A stretch of DNA of 64,000 bases from Virgisporangium aurantiacum (GCF_016863635.1 NZ_BOPG01000069.1:17371-81370); one strand, 5' to 3'. Counted from the stretch's first letter, positions 17,118-25,201 are shown. Program-made: numbers and translations. Notes: generated by a model not told the origin, from the sequence alone.

Positions 17118-17148
17118 TACAAACAGCTTGTAGTACAAACTCTTTGTA
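17118..17148. promoter_or_regulatory. Tandem 15-bp palindromic operators in a divergent promoter region
   Basis: TACAAACAGCTTGTA (17118-17132) and TACAAACTCTTTGTA (17134-17148) share TACAAAC-N2-Y-TTGTA and lie 16 bp centre to centre. The pair sits just upstream of the ATPase -10 box and of the ArsR-like gene on the other strand. The spacing suggests two dimers on neighbouring faces. Confidence 0.65.
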
Positions 17149-17185
17149 CCGGGTAAGTGCGACGCCTCGTGGGAGGCGTGTTGCG

Positions 17186-17824
17186 GTGAATGGCACCCTT
17201 AGGGGCGTGGCGGAGGACGAGGGCGTGGCAGACGAGGCACCCAAGCGGGCCAAGATCAGCGACCCGCTCGTGATGCGGGCGCTCGCCCATCCGGCCCGGT
17301 TGACGATTCTCGAGGAGCTTGCCCTCGGTCGGGCCGGCACGGCCACCGAGTTCGCCGCGGTGTGCGGCCTCACCCCGAGCGCGACCAGTTATCACCTGCG
17401 CGCGCTGGCCCGGGCCGGTCTGGTGCAGGAGGCTCCCGGCCGGGGTGACGGTCGCGAGCGGGTCTGGCAACTGGTGGTCTCGGGCGGCTACGAGGTCGAA
17501 ATCAGGCCCGGCAGCGACGCCGAGACGATCAAGGCCGAGCAGGAACTCGTTCTGATCTGGCTGGCCAGGTCGGAGGCCCGGGTCCGGAACTGGGTGGTGC
17601 GGTGGCCCGACGAACCCCGCGAGTGGTACGAGGCGGCCTCGCTGAGCGAGACGATGATCGTGGCCACCGTCGATGAACTCAGGGACCTGAACCGGAAGGT
17701 CGCCGCGCTGCTCCAGCCGTACGCGCTGTCGCACCGGGCCGAGCCGCCGCCCGAGTCGAGGATGCTCGCGATCGGCTACCGCACGGTCCCGCTGCCGGAT
17801 AAGCCGGATAAATCCGGCCACTAG
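17186..17824 (+). CDS. ArsR-like winged-helix transcriptional regulator
   Basis: About 212 residues. A winged helix-turn-helix near residues 25-100 begins D-P-L-V-M-R-A-L-A-H-P-A-R-L-T-I-L-E-E-L and contains the recognition helix T-P-S-A-T-S-Y-H-L-R-A-L-A-R-A-G-L-V, typical of ArsR/HTH_20 repressors. No metal-binding cysteine pair is visible. The long C-terminal part is helical and may bind a ligand. GTG at 17186 has GGAGG 9 bp upstream, and GTG at 17207 is an alternative. It is followed by an MFS exporter in the same direction, a common regulator/pump pair. It may act on the palindrome at 17884-17897, on the tandem operators, or on both. Confidence 0.82.
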   Translation: MNGTLRGVAEDEGVADEAPKRAKISDPLVMRALAHPARLTILEELALGRAGTATEFAAVCGLTPSATSYHLRALARAGLVQEAPGRGDGRERVWQLVVSGGYEVEIRPGSDAETIKAEQELVLIWLARSEARVRNWVVRWPDEPREWYEAASLSETMIVATVDELRDLNRKVAALLQPYALSHRAEPPPESRMLAIGYRTVPLPDKPDKSGH

Positions 17825-17883
17825 CCCGCAAAGAAACGAACAACATCAACACAAGGGGATTGTCCGGCCGAGATGTGAAGTGG

Positions 17884-17897
17884 ATACTTCGAAGTAT
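17884..17897. promoter_or_regulatory. Perfect 14-bp palindrome over the MFS promoter and start codon
   Basis: ATACTTCGAAGTAT is self-complementary and covers most of a GATACT -10 box (17883-17888) and the first two bases of the ATG at 17896. A repressor bound here would block both transcription start and, in a leaderless mRNA, the initiation codon region. Confidence 0.6.
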
Positions 17898-19122
17898 GTC
17901 CTTCGCATCGGAAGAACAACAGCGCGACGACTGGCGCGACGTCTGGGTCGCCGCCAGCGCCCGGGCGGTCTCCCTCGCCGGCGACTTCCTCGCCGCGACC
18001 GCGCTGGTCCTGGCCCTCCAGCAGCGCGGCGACGACGGCTTCGGGGTGGCCGCCCTCCTGCTGGCCAGCACCGTGCCGATGGTGCTGCTCGCCCCGGTGG
18101 GCGGGCGCCTCGCCGACCGGTTCGACAGCCGCCTGCTGCTCACCACGGTCGGCCTGGCACAGGTGGTGTGCTGCGTGGGGATGGCCTTCACCACGAACAC
18201 GGCGGCGCTGGTCGCCCTGGCCGCGCTGCTGTCGACCGGGCTCGCGATCAGCCAGCCGACGTTCGTCGCACTGATCCCGGCGATGGTGCGCCGGGCGAGC
18301 CTGCCCAGGGCGATGGCGATCGGTCAGACCGCCAACTCGGTCGGCATGATCATCGGGCCGGGACTGGCCGGGTTCCTGGTGGGCGGGTTCGGGCTGCGGC
18401 TCCCGTTGCTCCTCAACGCCGTCACGTATGTCGCGGTGGTCGTGGCGGGGCTGGTCCTCCGTACCAGACGGGGTGCGAAGGCCACGAAGACCGAACAGGA
18501 GCAGACCTGGCGGCTGCGCCAGGACCCGCTGCTCGTCCGGTTGGTGCCGGCGGCGACGGTGGTGATCGGCGCGATCAGCGTGGTGAACGTGGTGCTGGTG
18601 TTCTTCGTCCGCGACACGTTGGACGCGTCGGCGATTGCCTACGGCCTGGTCGACACCGTGCTCACGATCGGGTTGGTGGCCGGTGCCTGGGCGGTGGCCC
18701 GGTTCGCCCGCGGCGACGACTCGCTGGCCCTCGGCCTCATCGTGTCGCTGGCCGGGATGGGCCTGGTGTTCCTGGTGGCGTCGACCGTGCCCAACGTGCT
18801 GTGGCTGGTGCCGTTGTACATCGTCGCCGGCGGGTTCAACGGTGCGCTGAACTCCGTGGTCGGCCTGCTGATGGCCCGCCGGGTGCCGGCGCGGTCGCGC
18901 GGCCGGGCCTCGGGGCTGCTCAACGGCTTCTCCAACGGCGCGGTCGCCGTCGGTTACGTGCTCGCGGGCGTGTTGCTGCAGGTGCTCACCCCACGCCAGT
19001 GCGTGGCCGCCGCCGGGCTGGCCGGCGTGCTGACCATGGCTGCTCTCGCGGTCCCCATCCTTCGGGCCGCGAAACGGCCGGAACCGACGGTCGAGCCGCA
19101 ACCGGCGTTAGCCGCTTCTTAG
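17896..19122 (+). CDS. Major facilitator superfamily exporter
   Basis: A 408-residue transporter with about 12 hydrophobic segments. The loop after helix 2 carries the MFS motif G-G-R-L-A-D-R-F, and Q-T-A-N-S-V-G-M-I-I-G-P near helix 5 resembles the drug-efflux group (MFS_3, Tmr/macrolide-efflux type). The ATG at 17896 gives a normal 25-residue cytoplasmic lead and lies 7 bp after GATACT; TTG at 17860 is an alternative. It follows the ArsR-like regulator, suggesting inducible export of an unknown compound. Its last 15 bp overlap the convergent beta-lactamase-like gene. Confidence 0.87.
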   Translation: MSFASEEQQRDDWRDVWVAASARAVSLAGDFLAATALVLALQQRGDDGFGVAALLLASTVPMVLLAPVGGRLADRFDSRLLLTTVGLAQVVCCVGMAFTTNTAALVALAALLSTGLAISQPTFVALIPAMVRRASLPRAMAIGQTANSVGMIIGPGLAGFLVGGFGLRLPLLLNAVTYVAVVVAGLVLRTRRGAKATKTEQEQTWRLRQDPLLVRLVPAATVVIGAISVVNVVLVFFVRDTLDASAIAYGLVDTVLTIGLVAGAWAVARFARGDDSLALGLIVSLAGMGLVFLVASTVPNVLWLVPLYIVAGGFNGALNSVVGLLMARRVPARSRGRASGLLNGFSNGAVAVGYVLAGVLLQVLTPRQCVAAAGLAGVLTMAALAVPILRAAKRPEPTVEPQPALAAS

Positions 19123-19977
19123 CTGTTCGGCGACCTTGCGGCAGATCCCCGCGCCGTGGTTCTTGCCCAGGCTGCCCGCATGCCGGGCCATGACGCTCAG
19201 CGTCCAGCCCCGGCCGATGGCCATGCACGCGATGTGCCACTGCTTGTCGTCGCGCAGCAGCCAGCCGTTCTTCACCGCGACCTGCTCCGCGGGCGGGGCG
19301 ATCTCGATCACCCCGAACTTGCCCGGCCCGCGCACCGCGCGCATCTCGCCGAGCAGCCAACCGGTCCACTCCGGGCCGGCCGCGCGGCCGTCGGCGATGC
19401 AGGCGGCCAGGCGCGCGACGTCGCGGGCCGACATCTTCGTGAGGCTCCACGAGTTCTGCACGCCGGTGGTCTCGGTGAGCCCGCACATCGAGATCATTCG
19501 CTTGATGGACCCGAGGTTGCCGTTGGCCTTGTGGAACTCGAACGTGTACGTGGTGTCGCTGTCGCGGATCATCTTGCTGAGCCGCTGCATGATCACGGCG
19601 CTCGGTTTCTGTTTCTTCTCGCCGGCGCGGCGCAGGTAGTCGGCGGCGACCCACGCCTTGCTCATCGAGGCGGTGTCGCTGGGCGCGGCGATGTTGGCCG
19701 AGCCGGTGATCGCGCCGGTCGCGGTGTCGAGCAGCGCCCACGACCAGAAACCGGGCGTGTTGATCGCCACCGGTTTGGCGGTGAGGAACGGGCCCGCCGT
19801 GGTCGGGCTGGCGGCCGGGCTCGCGGTTTGTGCTTCGGAAGGGGCAACGCTCGGCTCGGGGTAGGTGAAATAGGTGCGGCCGTCGTCGGCCGCGGCAAGA
19901 ACATAGGGGACGGCCACAGCAGCGCCGATCAGCACGGCGACCACGGCCGTGACGACCAGCACTGCACCCCGCCGCAC
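19108..19977 (-). CDS. Membrane-anchored class A beta-lactamase-like serine hydrolase, paralogue 1
   Basis: About 289 residues. A signal anchor covers about residues 5-27, followed by a Ser/Thr/Pro linker. The hydrolase domain has the three class A elements: S-M-S-K for S-x-x-K, S-D-T for the S-D-N loop, and V-K-N-G-W where K-T-G would stand. The general Glu of true lactamases is not evident. The paralogue at 23141-24040 shares the order, the F-W-S-W-A-L opening and four cysteines. The GTG start has TAGATT 7 bp upstream and is divergent from mqnA by 37 bp. A transpeptidase or esterase role is as likely as drug hydrolysis. Confidence 0.75.
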   Translation of the reverse strand: MRRGAVLVVTAVVAVLIGAAVAVPYVLAAADDGRTYFTYPEPSVAPSEAQTASPAASPTTAGPFLTAKPVAINTPGFWSWALLDTATGAITGSANIAAPSDTASMSKAWVAADYLRRAGEKKQKPSAVIMQRLSKMIRDSDTTYTFEFHKANGNLGSIKRMISMCGLTETTGVQNSWSLTKMSARDVARLAACIADGRAAGPEWTGWLLGEMRAVRGPGKFGVIEIAPPAEQVAVKNGWLLRDDKQWHIACMAIGRGWTLSVMARHAGSLGKNHGAGICRKVAEQLRSG

Positions 19978-20014
19978 GGAGCGCAATCTACCTCCGGCGG
20001 AGCAGTATTGCGGG

Positions 20015-20851
20015 GTGACAGTTCGCCGTCCCCGCGTGGGCCACATCCAGTTCCTCAACTGCCTGCCGATCTACTGGGGGCTGATGCGGTCGGGTGCCCT
20101 GCTCGACGTCGACCTGTACAAGGACACGCCCGACCGGCTCAACGCCGCTCTGGTCGCGGGAGATCTGGACATCGGACCCATTTCGCTCGTGGAGTACCTT
20201 CGTCACGCCGACGAACTGCTGCTGCTTCCGGACCTCGCGGTCGGCAGCGACGGCCCCGTGCAGTCGGTGGTCATCGCGTCGACCCGGCCATTACACGAAC
20301 TCGACGGCCGTCCGGTTGCACTGGGCTCCACCTCCCGTACCGGCGCCCTGCTGGCCCGGATGCTGCTCGCCGACCGGTTCGGCGTGCGGCCCACGTACTT
20401 CAGCAGCCCGCCCGACCTCGGCCGCATGCTCCAGGAGGCCGACGCGGCCGTGCTCATCGGCGACGTCGCGCTCCGTACGGTGATCTCGCCCGGCAACCTG
20501 CTGGTCACCGACCTGGGCCAGGCGTGGCGGGAGTGGACGGGGTTGCCCATGGTGTTCGCCGCCTGGGCCGTCCGCCGCGATTTCGCTCTCGCGCACCCCG
20601 GCCTCACGAAGGACGTCCACGAGGCGTTCATCCGCTCCCGCGAACTCTGCCTCGACGAACTCGACGACGCCGCCACGGCCGCCGCACGGTGGGAGCCGTT
20701 CGACGCCCCCACGCTGGCGACGTACTTCCGGGTGCTCGACTTCTCGCTGGGCGAGCGCCAGGTGGCCGGCCTCCGCGAGTTCGCCCGCCGGGCCGCCGAC
20801 CGCGGCGAGGCGCCGGCCCTTCCGGCGGACGGTCCCGTCTTCTTCGCGTAG
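20015..20851 (+). CDS. mqnA: Chorismate dehydratase MqnA
   Basis: A 278-residue periplasmic-binding-protein-like fold that catalyses the first step of the futalosine pathway, removing water from chorismate to give 3-[(1-carboxyvinyl)oxy]benzoate. Family marks are G-H-I-Q-F-L-N-C-L-P-I-Y-W at the start, D-I-G-P-I-S-L-V-E-Y, and V-A-L-G-S-T-S-R-T. MqnA and MqnD share the fold; the N-terminal pattern favours MqnA. The GTG at 20015 was chosen because it gives the family N-terminus and has CAGTAT 6 bp before it, making it probably leaderless. It is flanked by a beta-lactamase-like gene and, 33 bp downstream, by the reverse transcriptase. Confidence 0.93.
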   Translation: MTVRRPRVGHIQFLNCLPIYWGLMRSGALLDVDLYKDTPDRLNAALVAGDLDIGPISLVEYLRHADELLLLPDLAVGSDGPVQSVVIASTRPLHELDGRPVALGSTSRTGALLARMLLADRFGVRPTYFSSPPDLGRMLQEADAAVLIGDVALRTVISPGNLLVTDLGQAWREWTGLPMVFAAWAVRRDFALAHPGLTKDVHEAFIRSRELCLDELDDAATAAARWEPFDAPTLATYFRVLDFSLGERQVAGLREFARRAADRGEAPALPADGPVFFA

Positions 20852-20870
20852 TTCTGTCGCACCCCGCCGC

Positions 20871-20884
20871 TACGGTTCGCGATC
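20871..20884 (+). promoter_or_regulatory. Possible -10 element of the reverse transcriptase gene
   Basis: TACGGT (20871-20876) lies 8 bases before the GTG at 20885 with no ribosome site. This suggests a leaderless transcript of its own within the 33-bp gap after mqnA. The -35 region is not recognisable, and read-through from mqnA is also possible. Confidence 0.4.
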
Positions 20885-23140
20885 GTGATTCCCGATTCGA
20901 CGACCCGGTTCATCACCGCCGTGAAGCTGCGCGAGCTCCGGGCCCAACGCGACGAGTTGCGCGGGGTGTACGACGATCTCGCCACCCGGGCGGCGGCTGC
21001 CACCGATCCGCACGGGCGGTTGACGGAGCTGGCCACCGGTCTCGGCGACCTCACCCTGGCCGGCCGTACGTTGCACCCGGAGCTGGCCGACCTGCGGGTA
21101 CTGGTCAACGGGTCGCTGGCCGGTGGCCTCACGTCGCCCGACCTCGTCGAGCGCTGGTCCGCCCGGCTGGTCGACGAGCTCGCCTGCGGGCGCCTGCGGT
21201 CGGAGTTCGTGTTCCGGTTCGGGGCGTTGCTGGAGGAGTGGGCCGAGGGCGCCGGCGTTCCCCGGCCCGAGGCGGATCCGTCCGGCCATCGTGAACTCCG
21301 GGCCCGGATCCTGGCCCCGGCACCGGCCAACCGGCATCGGGACCTCGTCGACGGGCTGCGGCTCGGGTTCGGTCAACCGGGCGCGGGAACCGACGCGACG
21401 TCGACGGCCGTGTCCCTCGGCGATCTCACGCCGGTGCTCCAGGCGCTGGGCGACGAGCAGTACCTGGAACCCGGCCTGCGGGCCGAGGCGCGGCGGTTCG
21501 CGGCCGACCAGACGCTCGCCGGTGAGCTGGCCGACGTGCTCACCGTTCTCGGCGCCGACGCCGACGGTCTGCGCTGGCCGGCCGGCGGGGTCGCGACCCG
21601 GGCGGTGTGGACCCGGAACCGGTGGCGGCTGTACCCGATGCAGGATCTGCCGATGGCGTGCCTGCACGACATCTGGGCCCGGCGGTTCGAGACCCGGCTG
21701 AGCCGGCGGACGCAGCCGGAGCGCGAGTACTCCCACTGGTCGGTGCAGGTGCAGACCCATCGCCGCGACCTGCTGGCCAAGTTGCACCGGATGGGTGGCT
21801 ACCACGACGACCACGAGGGCTTCAACGTCGCGCTGGCCCTGATCGACGCCGAGCTCGAACTCGACGCGGCCGCGTTCGGCCCCCGGCCGATGTACCTGGT
21901 GAAGCTCGACATCCGCGACTACTACGCGAGCATTCCCCACGATCTCCTGATGACGGTCCTGCGGAAGATCGGCCTGCCGGACCGCGACCTCGAGCAGGTG
22001 GCGGCCTTCCTGGCGATGCCGTTGGCGCCGGAGCCGGCCGACGATCCGGAACCGCCCCGGGCGCGGCGGGGCGTTCCCCTGGGCTACCGGCTGTCCGACG
22101 TGCTCGCCGAACTGGTCGGTACGTGCCTGGAGGCGTACGTCGAGGCCCGCACCCCGGTCCGGATCATCCGTCGGGTCGACGACATCTGCCTGCTCAGCGC
22201 CGATCCGGGCGCCGTGGTCGCGGCGTGGCAGCACGTGGCGGACTTCGTCGCCGCCTGTGGACTGACGCTCAACGACGACAAGTTCGGCGCTGTCGCGATC
22301 GGCGGTTCACTTCCCGACGCGCTGGTGGGAGCGCCGACGCCCCGGTGGGGCATGGTGACGCTGGACGATCGGGGGCAGTGGGGGCTGCACGAACCGGGCT
22401 TCGAGGAGTACCTCGCCCGGAGCCGGCGGCTCGCGTCCGCCGCGGGGTCGGTGCTGTCGAAGGTCGACGTCGTCAACAGCGACCTGACCTACCTGGTCGA
22501 CGCCCTGGCCGTCGGCACCGACCTCGGGCCGCACCATCGCGCGATGGTGAGCGAGGCACTGCTGCGGTTCCACCGCGACCACGGCGGCCCCGGCCGCAGC
22601 ATCGTCGACGAGTTGTGCGCCGACATCGAGCGGCTCGTCAGCGACAGCGACGGGCAGGCCGGCCCGATCCCGGAGGCCTGGTTGTACTGGCCGGTCACCG
22701 CGGGCGGGCTGGGGTTGCGCGCGCCGCAGGTGCTGGCGGGGCAGTTCGCCGAGGCGTTCCGGTGCCGGAGCCGCGTCGGCCCGCCGCCCGGTCCGGCCGG
22801 GCCGGGGTGGGACACCGACGACCACCGCTGGGGGGAGTACTACCAGCACCTGACCGCTCCGTTGTTGCCGGCCGCGCCCCGGGAGACGGCGGCGATGAAG
22901 GGCATGGTGGCCGACTTCATCGACCGGGGCTCCACCATCTCGCACGGTCGGCAACGCGGGCTGGCCCCGTACTGGCGGTGGATTCTCACCGTGTACGGGC
23001 CCGAGATCCGCGAGCGGTTCGGCACGTTCCGGTTCCTCACCACCGAACTGGTGCCGTTGCGCCTCCTCGGCCGGCGGTGGCAGGGCGCCGGGCCCGAGCA
23101 GCACCAGGAGGAACTGTTCGACGACGAGCCGCCGTTCTGA
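20885..23140 (+). CDS. Stand-alone reverse transcriptase of uncharacterised group
   Basis: A 751-residue protein with a polymerase core of the reverse-transcriptase type. Motif A is L-D342-I-R-D-Y-Y-A-S-I-P-H, motif B is G396-V-P-L-G-Y-R-L-S-D-V-L-A, the catalytic box is R-V-D432-D433-I, and G-L-T-L-N-D-D-K-F follows. About 240 helical N-terminal residues precede the core, and some 270 residues follow it; neither flank matches an intron maturase, Cas1 or nitrilase domain that I can recognise. The box has R where Y or F is normal. Only 33 bp lie upstream and none downstream, so there is no room for a retron msr-msd or a template repeat. The best guess is the Abi/'unknown group' RTs, many of which are antiphage; this is inference. 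Confidence 0.82.
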   Translation: MIPDSTTRFITAVKLRELRAQRDELRGVYDDLATRAAAATDPHGRLTELATGLGDLTLAGRTLHPELADLRVLVNGSLAGGLTSPDLVERWSARLVDELACGRLRSEFVFRFGALLEEWAEGAGVPRPEADPSGHRELRARILAPAPANRHRDLVDGLRLGFGQPGAGTDATSTAVSLGDLTPVLQALGDEQYLEPGLRAEARRFAADQTLAGELADVLTVLGADADGLRWPAGGVATRAVWTRNRWRLYPMQDLPMACLHDIWARRFETRLSRRTQPEREYSHWSVQVQTHRRDLLAKLHRMGGYHDDHEGFNVALALIDAELELDAAAFGPRPMYLVKLDIRDYYASIPHDLLMTVLRKIGLPDRDLEQVAAFLAMPLAPEPADDPEPPRARRGVPLGYRLSDVLAELVGTCLEAYVEARTPVRIIRRVDDICLLSADPGAVVAAWQHVADFVAACGLTLNDDKFGAVAIGGSLPDALVGAPTPRWGMVTLDDRGQWGLHEPGFEEYLARSRRLASAAGSVLSKVDVVNSDLTYLVDALAVGTDLGPHHRAMVSEALLRFHRDHGGPGRSIVDELCADIERLVSDSDGQAGPIPEAWLYWPVTAGGLGLRAPQVLAGQFAEAFRCRSRVGPPPGPAGPGWDTDDHRWGEYYQHLTAPLLPAAPRETAAMKGMVADFIDRGSTISHGRQRGLAPYWRWILTVYGPEIRERFGTFRFLTTELVPLRLLGRRWQGAGPEQHQEELFDDEPPF

Positions 23141-24040
23141 TCAGGCGGTGGTGCCCAGTTGAACGGCCACCTGTTTGCAGATGTTGGCGCCGTGGGCCAT
23201 CCCCAGGTCGACCGGGTACTGGGTCAGCACGCTCAGGGCCCAATCGTCGGTGACGGCGAGACAGGCGATGTGCCACTTGCCGTCCTTGCGGTTGATCCAG
23301 CCGTTCTTCACCGCGACCTTGGTGGCCACGTCCGGCGGGAACGCGTCGATGATGCCGAAGCGGCCGGCGCCGCGCACCTGGCGCATCTCGTTCAGGAGCC
23401 AGGCGGTCCACTTCGGGCCGGCGGCACGACCGTCGGCGACGCACACGGCCAGCCGGGCGCCGTCGCGGGCGGAGACCTCCGTCGTGCTCCACGAGCCGGA
23501 CGCGACCGGGCGGCTCTCGGTGAGGCCGCAGGTCCGGATCATGCGGTTGATCGAGGTGCTGCCGCCGTTGGCGGTGTTGAAGGTGTTCGCGATCGCGTTG
23601 TCGCTGTCGCGGATCATCTGGCTCAGGGCTTTCAGCCGGGTGTCCTCCACGCCGGCGCCCCGCTCGGCCTGGCGGCGGAGGTAGTCGGCGGCGATCCACG
23701 TCTTGATCATCGACGCGGTGTCGGAGCGGGCGGCGAGGTTGGCCGAGCCGCTGAGGGTGCCGGTGCGCCGGTCGATCAGCGCCCACGACCAGAACCCGGC
23801 GGTGGTGAGGTCGACCTGTCCGGCCCGCAGGGTACGGGCAGTGCCCGCCGGGGCCGGTTGCACGGCCTGCACCGGCGGCGGCACCGCCGCACCCTCGTCG
23901 AGGTTGGCCTCCATCGCGGTTCCCGCACGTGGTGGGCGCTGCCCCGGGGTCTGGGCGGTGCTGACCACGTCGGGCATCAGCAGCATGGCGGCGGCGCTCA
24001 TGACGACCGCCGCAATGAACGGTGTGCCACGAATAACCAT
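23141..24040 (-). CDS. Secreted class A beta-lactamase-like serine hydrolase, paralogue 2
   Basis: About 299 residues with a signal peptide (about 1-30) and a Pro/Ala linker. The hydrolase domain carries S-M-I-K (S-x-x-K), R-D-S-D-N-A-I-A (a full S-D-N loop) and V-K-N-G-W. It aligns over the whole domain with the gene at 19108-19977, sharing F-W-S-W-A-L, A-A-D-Y-L-R-R, M-I-R-D-S-D, C-G-L-T-E and A-D-G-R-A-A-G-P. The ATG at 24040 has AAGG 7 bp upstream; a start at 24094 would spoil the signal peptide. It ends base-to-base with the reverse transcriptase stop. Either a penicillin-binding or hydrolase role is possible. Confidence 0.78.
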   Translation of the reverse strand: MVIRGTPFIAAVVMSAAAMLLMPDVVSTAQTPGQRPPRAGTAMEANLDEGAAVPPPVQAVQPAPAGTARTLRAGQVDLTTAGFWSWALIDRRTGTLSGSANLAARSDTASMIKTWIAADYLRRQAERGAGVEDTRLKALSQMIRDSDNAIANTFNTANGGSTSINRMIRTCGLTESRPVASGSWSTTEVSARDGARLAVCVADGRAAGPKWTAWLLNEMRQVRGAGRFGIIDAFPPDVATKVAVKNGWINRKDGKWHIACLAVTDDWALSVLTQYPVDLGMAHGANICKQVAVQLGTTA

Positions 24041-24117
24041 ATTTGTACCTTGCCTGGTGGAATGTGAGTTAGCTGCCTTCTTGCGAAACAACACGCTTAA
24101 CCGGGGGTGAGGTTGCG

Positions 24118-24159
24118 GTGTTACAGCAGATTGCGATCAAGGCGGGTCGGCTGTAACAC
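24118..24159. promoter_or_regulatory. 10-bp inverted repeat in the paa promoter
   Basis: GTGTTACAGC (24118-24127) and GCTGTAACAC (24150-24159) are perfect inverse complements, 22 bp apart. The right arm contains TAACAC at 24154-24159, 7 bp before the GTG of paaA, and so covers the likely -10. It is a candidate operator for a PaaR/PaaX-like repressor; no such gene is in the window. Confidence 0.6.
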
Positions 24160-24166
24160 TTGCGGG

Positions 24167-25201
24167 GTGTGCGGCAACGACTTCGCGCCGGACGAAACGG
24201 GCCTGCTCGCCGAGGTGGAGCGGGCCGAACGTGCGCTGCTCACAGCGCCGGAGGCGCCCAGGGGCGCGGCGGCTGAGGCACCCACGGGCGCGCTCCACTT
24301 CGACGAACTCATCGCCGCCGAGCAGAAGATCGAACCGCGCGACTGGATGCCCGACGCGTATCGGAAGACGCTGATCCGACAGATCGCCCAGCACGCCCAC
24401 TCCGAGATCATCGGGATGCAGCCGGAGGGCAACTGGATCAGCCGCGCGCCCACGCTCAAGCGCAAGGCGATCCTGCTGGCCAAGGTCCAGGACGAGGCCG
24501 GACACGGCCTGTACCTGTACGCCGCGGCCGAGACGCTCGGCATCAACCGCGACGAGCTCGTCGAGATGCTCGTCAGTGGCCGGCAGAAGTACTCGTCGAT
24601 CTTCAACTACCCGACGCTCACCTGGGCCGACATCGGCGCCATCGGCTGGCTGGTCGACGGCGCGGCGATCGTCAACCAGGTGCCGCTGTGCCGGTGCTCG
24701 TACGGCCCGTACGCCCGGGCCATGATCCGCATCTGCAAGGAGGAGTCGTTCCACCAGCGGCAGGGCTACGAGATCCTCTACACGCTGTCGCACGGCACCG
24801 CCGGGCAGAAGGCGATGGCGCAGGACGCGGTCGACCGCTGGTGGTACCCGTCGCTCGCGATGTTCGGCCCGCCCGACGGCGACTCCACCCACTCCGAGCA
24901 GTCGATGGCGTGGAAGATCAAGCGCTTCTCCAACGACGACCTGCGGCAGAAGTTCGTCGACATGTGCGTGCCGCAGGCCGAGATCCTCGACCTGAAGCTC
25001 CCCGACCCCGACCTCCACTGGAACGCCGAGGAGGGCCGGCACCACTACACCCAGCCCGACTACACGGAACTGATGCGCGTGATCAAGGGCGACGGCCCGT
25101 GCAACCGGCAGCGCATGGCGCACCGCCGCCGGGCCCACGACGACGGCGCCTGGGTCCGCGAGGCGGCCGCGGCGTACGCCAAGAAGAAAGCAGCCGCATG
25201 A
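24167..25201 (+). CDS. paaA: 1,2-phenylacetyl-CoA epoxidase subunit PaaA (catalytic)
   Basis: A 344-residue ferritin-like di-iron subunit. It epoxidises the ring of phenylacetyl-CoA with electrons from PaaE. Both E-x2-H iron motifs are present: D-E-A-G-H and K-E-E-S-F-H. The S-E-Q-S-M-A-W-K-I-K-R and R-V-I-K-G-D-G-P-C-N-R blocks are family signatures. The GTG at 24167 was chosen because it follows the promoter repeat by 7 bp. The stop overlaps paaB as ATGA. The five structural genes paaABCDE are complete here, but the later pathway genes are not in the window. Confidence 0.95.
   Translation: MCGNDFAPDETGLLAEVERAERALLTAPEAPRGAAAEAPTGALHFDELIAAEQKIEPRDWMPDAYRKTLIRQIAQHAHSEIIGMQPEGNWISRAPTLKRKAILLAKVQDEAGHGLYLYAAAETLGINRDELVEMLVSGRQKYSSIFNYPTLTWADIGAIGWLVDGAAIVNQVPLCRCSYGPYARAMIRICKEESFHQRQGYEILYTLSHGTAGQKAMAQDAVDRWWYPSLAMFGPPDGDSTHSEQSMAWKIKRFSNDDLRQKFVDMCVPQAEILDLKLPDPDLHWNAEEGRHHYTQPDYTELMRVIKGDGPCNRQRMAHRRRAHDDGAWVREAAAAYAKKKAAA

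Noticed and set aside
20852..20884. Possible retron msr-msd before the reverse transcriptase
   Set aside because: The gap is 33 bp and is largely taken by a promoter-like element; it cannot hold a structured template RNA.
19108..24040. Diversity-generating retroelement around the reverse transcriptase
   Set aside because: No template/variable repeat pair, accessory Avd-like gene or C-type lectin target was seen; the neighbouring paralogues differ throughout and not only at adenines.
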